Below are positions 17,775 to 25,158 of a stretch of 48,269 bases of DNA, piece after piece (positions within the stretch are counted from its first letter, which is position 1; each line of letters starts with the position of its first letter). Source of the stretch: a virus; IMG/VR virus record IMGVR_UViG_3300032240_002466, positions 1-48,269 of that record; one strand, 5' to 3'. A model generated the notes under the pieces. It did no database searches. It was not told where the DNA came from and saw only the letters and a list, made by a program, of their open reading frames with translations. The position numbers and the translations under genes were made by a program.

Positions 17775-17846
17775 GGTTCCGTGGTGAAAGGGATATCACA
17801 GTAGATTTCTAATCTTCTATTCTTGGTTCGAATCCAAGCGGAACTA
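17775..17846 (+). tRNA. tRNA-Arg (UCU)
   Basis: 72 nt. Acceptor GGTTCCG pairs with CGGAACT; D-stem GTGA/TCAC; anticodon loop TTTCTAA gives anticodon UCU, reading AGA, the most frequent Arg codon in these genes; T-stem CTTGG/CCAAG around TTCGAAT. The anticodon stem has one U-U mismatch at its second pair. The CCA end is not encoded, unlike in the tmRNA. Confidence 0.88.
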
Positions 17847-17856
17847 CTAAAAAATA

Positions 17857-17881
17857 AAAGAGGACTAATGTCCTCTTTTTT
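17857..17881 (+). terminator. Terminator after tRNA-Arg (bidirectional)
   Basis: AAAGAGGAC, 4-nt loop, GTCCTCTTT, T-run; it also lies at the end of the convergent minus-strand gene. Confidence 0.85.
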
Positions 17882-18651
17882 TAATCTTTATCATCTAAAT
17901 AAGTGTCGGAAATATAGTTACCATTACCATAAAATTCAGGGACTCTTGAAAGACCGTAAAAATGAACATCTCCATTATATAAAGTACTATTTGATTCCAC
18001 ATTTCGTGTTTCTGAAGTTAATAAAATAGTTCTATTTCTATTTTCAATTGATTGGATATCACCACCAGTTATTACATCGTCTTCATCATACATTTCACAA
18101 ACTGAAAGAATTTTTAAGTCGTATGATACACAATAATTTTGTTCAATTTCATAAGTGTCATCAAGTTTTACATACCCGCTTCCGTCACATTCATCACAAG
18201 TCTCTTGTCCACTACCACCACAACGGTCACAATCAAAACGACCTTCACCACCGCAGTTATTACAAGTATCACCATCAGAATCTTCACCATCACCGTCACA
18301 TTCGTCACAATCTACTCTACCATCACCATCACAAGTATTACAATCAACTGTTCCATTAGCACTACAGGAATTACAATCCTCCTCAACTTCATCATTCTCT
18401 ATTTCATAATACGTAAACGTGAATAAATTTGAGACAATATTTTCAAATTGTGATTCTCTATGAACTTCGGGTATTGAGACTAAAAAACTAATTATTAAAA
18501 TGTCACCATTTGCTTTACTGAATAACGGTTTGTACATTTCATTATCTCTTAAAGACTGATATGCATCTCCAGGTTTCATTTTACCCGAATACTTCTTTAA
18601 GAACCCATTAGATAACTTATTGGCAATTGCAATTAATTTATTTTTTTCCAT
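17881..18651 (-). CDS. DnaJ-type zinc-finger protein without J domain
   Basis: 256 aa. Residues about 95-170 hold six CxxCxGxG-like motifs (for example CNTCDGDG, CDECDGDG, CNNCGGEG, CDRCGGSG, CDECDGSG), whereas canonical DnaJ has four. Each pair binds a zinc ion and in DnaJ helps hold unfolded polypeptide. There is no HPD-containing J domain, so it cannot stimulate DnaK in the usual way. The N-terminus (MEKNKLIAIANKLSNGFLKK) is helical. A chaperone-like or thiol-redox role is possible but unproved. Confidence 0.8.
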   Translation of the reverse strand: MEKNKLIAIANKLSNGFLKKYSGKMKPGDAYQSLRDNEMYKPLFSKANGDILIISFLVSIPEVHRESQFENIVSNLFTFTYYEIENDEVEEDCNSCSANGTVDCNTCDGDGRVDCDECDGDGEDSDGDTCNNCGGEGRFDCDRCGGSGQETCDECDGSGYVKLDDTYEIEQNYCVSYDLKILSVCEMYDEDDVITGGDIQSIENRNRTILLTSETRNVESNSTLYNGDVHFYGLSRVPEFYGNGNYISDTYLDDKD

Positions 18652-18679
18652 AATAATAAATATAGGACATTAGGTGAAT

Positions 18680-18710
18680 TTGGAAATTACAAAATTCATT
18701 AGTACATTTG
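18680..18710 (+). promoter_or_regulatory. Host-type promoter of the HNH gene
   Basis: TTG, 20 bases, TACATTTG; 8 nt before ATG 18719. This decides the start, because an upstream in-frame codon at 18674 lies ahead of the promoter. Confidence 0.65.
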
Positions 18711-18718
18711 TATCAATT

Positions 18719-19207
18719 ATGAACTCGGTTTTAGTTTTAAATGCGGATTACTTTCCAATAAACGTTACTTCGTTTAAACGAGGTTTCAGTTTATTGTATA
18801 AGGGTAAGGCGGAAGTGGTTAAAAGTACTGACGAGTTGATACCTTGCGGTTTAGGCACCATTAAACGACCTGTAATTATTCGTCTTAATAACTACATAAA
18901 ATATAAAGCAAGAAAGATTAGAGTTAATCGTCATAGAATTATGAGACGTGATGAACATTCTTGTGTTTATTGTGGAAGTAAAAAGAATTTAACAATTGAC
19001 CATATCATACCTAAAAGTAAAGGTGGTGGAAATACTTGGATGAATCTTGTAACTTGTTGTAGTCCTTGTAACTTAAAGAAGGGTGACAAATTATTACACG
19101 AAAGTGGATTGACTATGATTAAGACTCCTTCAGAACCAACTATTTTTTATGACACATCGGGAGAGAAGTTGAAACAACTTTACGATGAATATATACAAAG
19201 TTTTTAG
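18719..19207 (+). CDS. HNH endonuclease
   Basis: 162 aa from ATG 18719. The N-terminus MNSVLVLNADYFPINVTSFKR is the usual start of a widespread HNH family. The catalytic region reads HSCVYCGSKKNLTIDHIIPK with the H and metal-binding residues, followed by CSPCNLKKGDK, so the CxxC pairs make the zinc knuckle. HNH nucleases next to terminases can assist packaging; stand-alone ones can degrade host DNA or act as mobile elements. The gene is far from the terminase, so its job is open. Confidence 0.9.
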   Translation: MNSVLVLNADYFPINVTSFKRGFSLLYKGKAEVVKSTDELIPCGLGTIKRPVIIRLNNYIKYKARKIRVNRHRIMRRDEHSCVYCGSKKNLTIDHIIPKSKGGGNTWMNLVTCCSPCNLKKGDKLLHESGLTMIKTPSEPTIFYDTSGEKLKQLYDEYIQSF

Positions 19208-19214
19208 AAACAAA

Positions 19215-19236
19215 AAAGGTGACTCTCGTCACCTTT
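19215..19236 (+). terminator. Hairpin after the HNH gene
   Basis: AAAGGTGAC, TCTC, GTCACCTTT with only a short T-tract; probably works together with the next hairpin. Confidence 0.6.
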
Positions 19237-19276
19237 CCTGTAGATTTAAATACCCCCTTTGATATATATGGTTTAT

Positions 19277-19305
19277 ATTGTAGGTTTCTCAACCTTACAA
19301 TTTTT
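19277..19305 (+). terminator. Second terminator after the HNH gene
   Basis: ATTGTAGGTT pairs with AACCTTACAAT (one bulge), followed by five T. Confidence 0.55.
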
Positions 19306-19310
19306 CAGGT

Positions 19311-19928
19311 TCAACTAAATTTAACGGGAGCCTTTTTGTTATATTCCGCCCCACTTCCTTGGTATTGTTTTTTCTTCCATTCCTCTCTATCACCTGCTCC
19401 AAATAATCCTCCAACCCATCCTAACGCTTGACAAACAGCATCTCTAACAACTCCTTTCATACTTTGAGCAAATTCTGTGGTTGCCAATGTATCAACAATT
19501 GTTTTTCTAAGCGCAACCGTTAAGATATCCTCATCAACAAATTGTTTTGCAACATATTTTGCAATAATTTCAGGCAATTGAGCAACAATCAAATCACTAA
19601 ATTTACCACAGTCAGTTAAGATACCAGGTAACTCGGTCCATTTAGAATTTGCTAATACCACTTCAACAGTATCACGTAGAAACCCTTCTTCCATACCCAT
19701 ACCGTCAAGTACTGAAGATATTACTCTTTCCCAAATACTATTTACCCCTGTACCTTTAAACCAACCTGTAACTTTACCAGTTAAATCATCAAGAATACCT
19801 TCATTTAAAGATTTATTTTTTTCAATTGACTCTAAAAGTTGTGGTAACACAATTTTCATTCTATACTTTGGTGGGGATTGTATAAACTTCTCACAAAGTA
19901 TTTTAAATTCTTTTTCCTGTTTTGTCAT
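19311..19928 (-). CDS. Unknown protein with putative L-N-E cleavage site
   Basis: 205 aa. The helical N-terminus ends at SLNEGILDDLTG: L-N-E at 41-43 followed by G-I, the same L-N-E-G-I junction as in the proteins at 25155 and 39970. The rest is amphipathic helix with several hydrophobic stretches (for example FSDLIVAQLPEIIAKYVAKQ) and a basic Lys-rich C-terminus. This could be a membrane-active or packaged internal protein. It overlaps the upstream gene by 26 nt. Confidence 0.75.
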   Translation of the reverse strand: MTKQEKEFKILCEKFIQSPPKYRMKIVLPQLLESIEKNKSLNEGILDDLTGKVTGWFKGTGVNSIWERVISSVLDGMGMEEGFLRDTVEVVLANSKWTELPGILTDCGKFSDLIVAQLPEIIAKYVAKQFVDEDILTVALRKTIVDTLATTEFAQSMKGVVRDAVCQALGWVGGLFGAGDREEWKKKQYQGSGAEYNKKAPVKFS

Positions 19929-21474
19929 TTTTTGTAATTATTTCTTTATTTTCAGTAAGAGTTTTATTCATATCGTAGTTCATCATCAATAACGCTCTGT
20001 TTAAAGCCTCAATTGATTCCATTCTTGGTAATTCTCTTCTTTGTTTTTTATTAATTTCTCTTTTGTTAAATCCATACATTTTAACCACTCTGTTTTCACC
20101 ACTACCTAAATCTTTCCAATTAAAATTATATTTGTTTAGACAAGCAAAACATTTTGTCTTATACGCAGGATTTGCAGAATGTTCTTTTCTTTCACATTTT
20201 TTCCACGAGTTATACCAATTAACCGCTTCACTAAATAGAATCATACAATCATCTTTTGATAAATTATCATCTTCTTGTTGTAAGATTGAAATAACACTAC
20301 CCGGTGTTGAACATCCCTCAATTATTATGTTTGATTTTCCAGAATCTAAAACAACTGGATGAGTCTCGTCTTGGGTAAAATCAGTTTTACAATATGATGA
20401 AACATAACTTTTTAAATATTTTTTATTTTCACCCAAATATGAATACCCGTCATCACCTGAACTAGCTTTAGTACCACAAAAACAAATCACATCTTGTAAG
20501 TTATCACAATGTGTTTCATTTTCCATTTGGTAATTAATTACGATTTTACATTCTCTTCTTAAGAACGATGGGTCATCCGCTCTCATATTTTCTTTAATTG
20601 AATTATAAGCTCTGATAACTGACTTATCATTAATCTCACATAATGATTCAACAACATCTTCAGTATCAGGGTTACTAATCACTGAAGTTCTATTAGGAGT
20701 AGTAGTATTAGTAATGGTTGAGGATGTGTTACCACTATTTGTTGAGGTAACTGGTAATATTGTAATGTTCTGTTTACTACAAATTCCCATCGCAGAAATT
20801 GTTTGTGGTCCAAGGATACCGTCAGGTTTTAGACCAAACGTTGATTGGTATTTCATAACCATTGATTTAGTCATCGGTCCGTAAATTCCATCAGCAGTTT
20901 CTGTTTTAGAAACACTTTTTAATCCTTTAGATATTAAAAAATTCTGAACGGGAATTACTGAATCACCTTTCATACAGTTTTTCAAGTATGCCTTACCTGA
21001 ACATATACTTTCTAAAGATGGTGCAGGTTTACATCCACCCTTTTTAACAATAACTTCTTGTTCCTTTTCAGGATTTACAACAGGTGTTATTGTTGTTTCT
21101 GAATTTTGTTTTCCACTTGCAAAATCAAAATCAAATGTACTTTGGTCATTAGGATTTACTACGTTAACCCCTAATCCTGATAAATGACTAAAAATTTGTT
21201 TAACGTAACCCCAATCTTCACCGTCCTTAAAATTAAATTCGTCATCAACAAATGACCTTAAATTATATTTGTCATTAACAGCACTTGCTGTTTCTAAATC
21301 AGGAATTTCTTTAATCGCTTCAAGAGCCATATCTTCATTAGTTCCAATTCCAAAACTCCAAGAATATTGACTTGTTGAATCTTTAAGTTTTTTAACAATT
21401 TGGTCAACCTTACTTTGGTCAACCGATTCTTTTAAAATTCTTTTAAGAATTTTTTTTATATCTCTATCATTCAT
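19903..21474 (-). CDS. Peptidoglycan-binding-domain protein with short leader
   Basis: 523 aa. It begins MNDRDIKKILKRILKESVDQS, a basic amphipathic leader with L-K-E at 14-16. A PG_binding_1-type three-helix domain lies at about 167-228, including DGIYGPMTKSMVMKYQ and DGILGPQTISAMG; it binds cell-wall peptidoglycan. A long middle region contains about a dozen cysteines (a disulfide or zinc module, about 270-440). The C-terminus (about 485-523) carries LLMMNYDMNKTLTENKE, a motif that appears at the N-terminus of the 569-aa protein at 26441. Likely a virion-associated wall-active protein. Confidence 0.8.
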   Translation of the reverse strand: MNDRDIKKILKRILKESVDQSKVDQIVKKLKDSTSQYSWSFGIGTNEDMALEAIKEIPDLETASAVNDKYNLRSFVDDEFNFKDGEDWGYVKQIFSHLSGLGVNVVNPNDQSTFDFDFASGKQNSETTITPVVNPEKEQEVIVKKGGCKPAPSLESICSGKAYLKNCMKGDSVIPVQNFLISKGLKSVSKTETADGIYGPMTKSMVMKYQSTFGLKPDGILGPQTISAMGICSKQNITILPVTSTNSGNTSSTITNTTTPNRTSVISNPDTEDVVESLCEINDKSVIRAYNSIKENMRADDPSFLRRECKIVINYQMENETHCDNLQDVICFCGTKASSGDDGYSYLGENKKYLKSYVSSYCKTDFTQDETHPVVLDSGKSNIIIEGCSTPGSVISILQQEDDNLSKDDCMILFSEAVNWYNSWKKCERKEHSANPAYKTKCFACLNKYNFNWKDLGSGENRVVKMYGFNKREINKKQRRELPRMESIEALNRALLMMNYDMNKTLTENKEIITKNDKTGKRI

Positions 21475-21770
21475 AATAACGTATTTGATTTTCCTCTTTT
21501 AATTCCTGTTGTCCATTTTTCTTTGTTATTCACAGGATTTGCCTTTCCTCTTGTTATACCACTTTCCCATTTTGTATTTCCAATTTGGTTAGCCTTACCT
21601 CTTGTCAATCCTGTTTCCCATTTAGTAACTGTTGGGTATCCTGCGGGTGCCGCTGGTGTAGATGGGGCTGACGTTGTACCACCTGCAGCAGGTGCCGCAT
21701 CTTGTTCATTTAGTTCGTCTTTTGAAAAACTTTTGAGTAGATTAACGTATGTATCAAAGTCAAACAACAT
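21471..21770 (-). CDS. Small leader-bearing protein with three KWxTG repeats
   Basis: 99 aa. Residues 1-22 form a leader ending DELNE followed by Q-D-A, then an Ala/Pro/Gly/Thr linker, then three copies of KW-[ET]-[ST]-G-[LI]-x-RGK-[AS]-N at about 50-96. The repeats are basic and could bind nucleic acid or a capsid surface. It overlaps the next gene by 4 nt. Confidence 0.75.
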   Translation of the reverse strand: MLFDFDTYVNLLKSFSKDELNEQDAAPAAGGTTSAPSTPAAPAGYPTVTKWETGLTRGKANQIGNTKWESGITRGKANPVNNKEKWTTGIKRGKSNTLL

Positions 21771-21780
21771 TTTTTATCTT

Positions 21781-21788
21781 ATAAATAT
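21781..21788 (-). promoter_or_regulatory. Putative late promoter box
   Basis: ATATTTAT in gene sense, 10 nt before start 21770. Confidence 0.4.
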
Positions 21789-21810
21789 TTTTATATATGA
21801 AAAAAAGTAG

Positions 21811-21818
21811 TATATTTG
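21811..21818 (+). promoter_or_regulatory. Host-type -7 box of the lipoprotein gene
   Basis: TATATTTG, 14 nt before ATG 21833; no clear TTG at -33. It lies downstream of the ATG at 21797, so that start is excluded. Confidence 0.5.
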
Positions 21819-21832
21819 TAAAAAAAAGGAAT

Positions 21833-22339
21833 ATGAAAAATTTATTGGTCTTATTATCATCGTTATTCGTATTAACAGGTTGTTACAAACCTGATGAATG
21901 GAACACTCAATATACATCATTAGGTGGTGAATATGTTGTTGAAAGAGTTACTCTATTAACATCTGACCAATCAACTGTTGAGGAAGGTACTAGTTACTAC
22001 ACAGGTGACTTATACGTTAACCCAAATGGAACACTACCATTGGATGCGATTGAAGTTGGGATTACTCGTTGGCACATTGATAATTCAATGATTGCTTTCA
22101 ATCCTGTTGGAAGTTCTACAGGTCAGACTTTATGGTTAAATGAATACGTATTGTCTCGTGTTACAACTCCAGGTGGGGATGAGGTATTGAGTTTCAATAT
22201 TGATGGTACCGTGAAAAAATTTAAAATTGTTGATTGTACTTTGGAGTCATTAACATTGAGAAGTACAGGTCAATGGGCTTTTGGTTCTTCAGGTCCTTAC
22301 GAGTCAGTTGTAATCAAATTTACACGTATCGGTCCTTAA
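21833..22339 (+). CDS. Lipoprotein
   Basis: 168 aa. MKNLLVLLSSLFVLTGC is a complete lipoprotein signal with lipobox LTGC at 14-17, so the mature protein is lipidated at Cys17 and exported. An AAGGA lies a few bases before the ATG. The mature part is strand-rich, starting CYKPDEWNTQ, and may sit at the cell surface. Phage lipoproteins often block receptors or DNA entry of competing phages; that role is inference here. Confidence 0.85.
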   Translation: MKNLLVLLSSLFVLTGCYKPDEWNTQYTSLGGEYVVERVTLLTSDQSTVEEGTSYYTGDLYVNPNGTLPLDAIEVGITRWHIDNSMIAFNPVGSSTGQTLWLNEYVLSRVTTPGGDEVLSFNIDGTVKKFKIVDCTLESLTLRSTGQWAFGSSGPYESVVIKFTRIGP

Positions 22340-22656
22340 AATACTTCGGTGTCAGGTAATTTGTCTGAATTGTTTGAATAGTATTCAATTAAGAAAGACT
22401 TGAGTTCATACTCATCAATTGAAGGTTCAAGGTTAGTTTCCTCACTTTCAAAGATATAGTCTTCTAAATCGTCATAAGACGAGTAAGAATCACTTAACTC
22501 ATCAAGATTAATTACCTGATACCCATATTCTAATATAACGTCAACATCAAACTCTTCTTGACGAATTACATCATCAGAGTCTTCGGCAACTCTGAAATCA
22601 ACTTCAACCATATTTGTTTTTTGGTTGTAATAAAAATCTACGAGCTCAATAGACAT
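22336..22656 (-). CDS. Acidic unknown protein
   Basis: 106 aa, very acidic (Asp/Glu/Ser rich from about 45 on), no recognised motif. Its 3' end overlaps the convergent lipoprotein gene by 4 nt. Start is 10 nt downstream of the preceding gene's stop. Confidence 0.65.
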   Translation of the reverse strand: MSIELVDFYYNQKTNMVEVDFRVAEDSDDVIRQEEFDVDVILEYGYQVINLDELSDSYSSYDDLEDYIFESEETNLEPSIDEYELKSFLIEYYSNNSDKLPDTEVF

Positions 22657-22666
22657 CTTTAAAATT

Positions 22667-23131
22667 TTACTTGATTAATTTTTTGAACCAATCTAAAGAC
22701 TTGTCAATGTCTTCCATAACCATATTAGACTTTGACTTTAATTTAACATTTTCTTCTAATTCTTCCATAGTGTACTTTGAACCACACTCACACATATCTC
22801 CTTCAGACATTTCTCCACCACATTCTTCACACATTTTTCCTTCGTACATTTTATCAACTCCACATTCGCACATCTCACCTTCGTATAATCCACCACACTC
22901 ATTACATTGTTTTTTTAATTTTTTGTTAACTTCTGTGTTTGTGTATTTTTTCACATCACCTAAATTACTAACACTGATACCATCTTTATCTAATGCATAA
23001 TCACCAATAGTTAATGGAGTTTCATTTGGTACAGTATTACCTCTTGTAACATAACCATCATATGGCTTACTGTGTTTTTCTTTGATTGAGTTTTTCTCTT
23101 CGTCTGTTATGTTTAAAAAATATGGGTTCAT
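22667..23131 (-). CDS. Cys-rich protein with leader-type N-terminus
   Basis: 154 aa from ATG 23131; a longer frame to 23170 would start upstream of the promoter box. It begins MNPYFLNITDEEKNSIKEKH, closely similar to the N-terminus of the 48-aa peptide at 41066. Four zinc-ribbon-like elements (CNECGG, MCECG, CEECGG, MCECG, about 87-130) follow. The C-terminus ends DKSLDWFKKLIK. Probable zinc-binding virion or internal protein. Confidence 0.75.
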   Translation of the reverse strand: MNPYFLNITDEEKNSIKEKHSKPYDGYVTRGNTVPNETPLTIGDYALDKDGISVSNLGDVKKYTNTEVNKKLKKQCNECGGLYEGEMCECGVDKMYEGKMCEECGGEMSEGDMCECGSKYTMEELEENVKLKSKSNMVMEDIDKSLDWFKKLIK

Positions 23132-23148
23132 AATTAAAATGTTTTGCA

Positions 23149-23156
23149 ATAAATAT
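23149..23156 (-). promoter_or_regulatory. Putative late promoter box
   Basis: ATATTTAT in gene sense, 17 nt before start 23131. Confidence 0.4.
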
Positions 23157-23170
23157 ATGATTTTAGACAT

Positions 23171-23200
23171 TTGACAAAAAAAATATTTTTATTATTTTTA
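23171..23200 (+). promoter_or_regulatory. Host-type promoter of the RmlC-like gene
   Basis: TTG, 19 bases, TATTTTTA, ending 4 nt before the ATG. Confidence 0.55.
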
Positions 23201-23204
23201 GGGA

Positions 23205-23711
23205 ATGAAACCATATACATTAAATCATTCAGTTTATAAAGACCATCGCGGGTCATTTACCCCAATAGACATTACAGGAAAATGGGTACAATCCAATGTT
23301 AGTATTAACGATGATATTTTCACTTTCCGTGGATTACATTTTCAGGAGTCTTCAAAATCACAAACTAAATTAGTATCAGTAATACAAGGTAGAATTATTG
23401 ATTTTGTTGTTAACATTGACAAAACAAGTGAAGACTTTGGTAAAGTTGAAAACTTTGTATTAGAGAGTGGCGACTCTGTTATGATACCAAAGGGTTATGC
23501 TCACGGATTTTTAACACTACAAAGTGGTACAATAGTTAATTACTTGGTAGATGAACCTTATTCACCGTCAGATGAGAGATGTATTAAATGGGATTCAGTT
23601 GAAGACGTTAGGGAAGTTATTGTAAAATTAATGTCAGGATTTACTTTTAAAATGAAAATAAGTGATAAAGATACAATTGGTTTAACATTAGAAGAATATA
23701 AAACACTATGA
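23205..23711 (+). CDS. dTDP-4-dehydrorhamnose 3,5-epimerase-like (RmlC family)
   Basis: 168 aa cupin-fold enzyme. FRGLHFQ (41-47, catalytic-type His45), GRIIDFVVNID (62-72), IPKGYAHGFLTL (94-105) and YSPSDERCIKWD (119-130) match RmlC. RmlC makes dTDP-4-keto-L-rhamnose during cell-surface sugar synthesis. No other rhamnose genes are in the window, so the phage may redirect host sugar nucleotides, decorate a surface or virion protein, or use a related ketoisomerase reaction. Confidence 0.85.
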   Translation: MKPYTLNHSVYKDHRGSFTPIDITGKWVQSNVSINDDIFTFRGLHFQESSKSQTKLVSVIQGRIIDFVVNIDKTSEDFGKVENFVLESGDSVMIPKGYAHGFLTLQSGTIVNYLVDEPYSPSDERCIKWDSVEDVREVIVKLMSGFTFKMKISDKDTIGLTLEEYKTL

Positions 23712-23944
23712 CAAGAGAAGAATTAAATGAATTAGCCGAAGGCGCAATCATTTTAGATGGGTTTGACGACTGTATTGTTGGAATCACTGAATCCTTTGGT
23801 GAAGGGATTAGAATACTTTATTCAAGAGATAAAATTTTGGAGTCACTTCAAAAGGATATGACGGAAGAAGATGCTATTGAGTATTACTATTACAATATTA
23901 TTGGAGGGTATTTTGGAGAACAGAACCCTATCTTTTTAGTTTAA
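23708..23944 (+). CDS. Small acidic unknown protein
   Basis: 78 aa, with EGAIILDGFDDCIVGI at about 11-26, a pattern I recall from small phage proteins without a known role. It overlaps the RmlC-like gene by 4 nt (ATGA). Confidence 0.7.
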   Translation: MTREELNELAEGAIILDGFDDCIVGITESFGEGIRILYSRDKILESLQKDMTEEDAIEYYYYNIIGGYFGEQNPIFLV

Positions 23945-24522
23945 TAATATGTCATCCAAAACATAAGAACTTTTGGTGCCCATCTTTTAATCGTACTCAT
24001 TACTTTTTCAGTTGTAATCTCTTTACCCTCATCTTCCAATATTTGCATAGCCCCTCTAATCATTATTGATTTAATATCTTCTGATAATTCAAGTAATTCT
24101 TCAAATTCAGGACTATCTTGGTTATAATGTTCTTTTCGTAAAATATCTTTACCGATATACAAATATGGACTAGCTCCAAACATATTTGTGATTGACGTTT
24201 CTTTTAATAAATCCAAGTATTTTTTAATTTTAATCATTTTAAAATACTTTAAGATTTTTGAATCGTCAGCTAAATCCCCAACACTTTTTGACTCGTTAAC
24301 TTTTGACTTTCGTTTAAAATCTTTTTCATAAATCCATTTATCAGTATCTAATAAAAATAAACTTCCGCCATTATCCCATTCTACATTATATTGTAGAAAT
24401 CCAGGTCCTTTATTAATATCAATCACTGTACCTCTTTTACCAGTGTAGTTTGGTTCGTCTTCCATATCAACACAAACGATTCGGTCACCAACTTTTAATT
24501 TAGGATTAATTATTTTACTCAT
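23941..24522 (-). CDS. Protein with KOW/SH3-like N-terminal domain
   Basis: 193 aa. Residues 10-60 (KVGDRIVCVDMEDEPNYTG, then GTVIDINKG and YNVEWDNG) form a small SH3-like barrel of the KOW or mib type. The C-terminal half is helical and lacks known motifs. It is divergent from the membrane protein at 24535. Confidence 0.7.
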   Translation of the reverse strand: MSKIINPKLKVGDRIVCVDMEDEPNYTGKRGTVIDINKGPGFLQYNVEWDNGGSLFLLDTDKWIYEKDFKRKSKVNESKSVGDLADDSKILKYFKMIKIKKYLDLLKETSITNMFGASPYLYIGKDILRKEHYNQDSPEFEELLELSEDIKSIMIRGAMQILEDEGKEITTEKVMSTIKRWAPKVLMFWMTYY

Positions 24523-24536
24523 ATATTTATAAATAT
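24523..24536. promoter_or_regulatory. Palindromic box shared by divergent genes
   Basis: ATATTTATAAATAT is a perfect palindrome. It places an ATATTTAT box 4 nt before the plus-strand start (24535) and 6 nt before the minus-strand start (24522). Confidence 0.5.
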
Positions 24537-25158
24537 GTCAAAGATTATATTGAGTGAACAACAACGTAAAATGATTCTTATTGAATCAGTATCCAATGAT
24601 ATTGAGGAAACTCAAAAACATTCAGAAAAACTTTCTGAAAAAATTTACACAGAAATTAAAAGTCAATTGTCATTTGATTTTAAAATTCTTTTAACTTGGA
24701 GTACCGCAATTGGCGGATTCTTAACACCTTTAACACAGTTAATTAAAGGAGAATCTCCTCAATTAAGTGAAATGGATACATATCTAATTTTATGTGGGGT
24801 TGTGTTCACTGTGTTGTTTCAAAATAAAGAAAATTTTAAATTAATCAAAGACGAGTTAGTTAAACGTGGGATATATGAAACATTCTTATATGTTAAAGAC
24901 AAAGCATTAGATTTGAAAAAATCTTTCTTTAGTTTCTTATCAGGTTTAAATATTACAACTCACACAATGGCGGGTATTGTTGCTTATTCATTCTTAATTC
25001 CAATTGTACCTATCTTAATGCAATTGTCATCAGGTGATTCTTTAAGTCCAGAAGATATTGCCGAAATAGTAAAAAGGGTATCTGCTTGGGGACTAACAAT
25101 TGTCTCAGCAAACACCCTTAAAAATGTTATCACTAAAATTATAAGTAAATTTAATTAA
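24535..25158 (+). CDS. Membrane protein with leader-type N-terminus
   Basis: 207 aa. It starts MSKIILSEQQRKMILIES with a possible L-I-E site at 15-17. It has hydrophobic segments at roughly 50-70, 82-95, 143-163 and 184-198, so it is probably a multi-pass inner-membrane protein. If the leader is processed like those of the other proteins, this could be a virion protein that inserts into the host membrane during DNA entry. Confidence 0.75.
   Translation: MSKIILSEQQRKMILIESVSNDIEETQKHSEKLSEKIYTEIKSQLSFDFKILLTWSTAIGGFLTPLTQLIKGESPQLSEMDTYLILCGVVFTVLFQNKENFKLIKDELVKRGIYETFLYVKDKALDLKKSFFSFLSGLNITTHTMAGIVAYSFLIPIVPILMQLSSGDSLSPEDIAEIVKRVSAWGLTIVSANTLKNVITKIISKFN

Noticed and set aside
18048-18426. 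Long plus-strand open frames opposite the DnaJ-type protein
   Set aside because: Their His-, Thr- or Ser-rich repeats are the reverse side of the CxxCxGxG codons.
19903-19928. Frameshift joining the 19311 and 19903 genes
   Set aside because: The two frames overlap by 26 nt, but each protein has its own start, a sensible end and its own L-x-E feature, so two genes is simpler.
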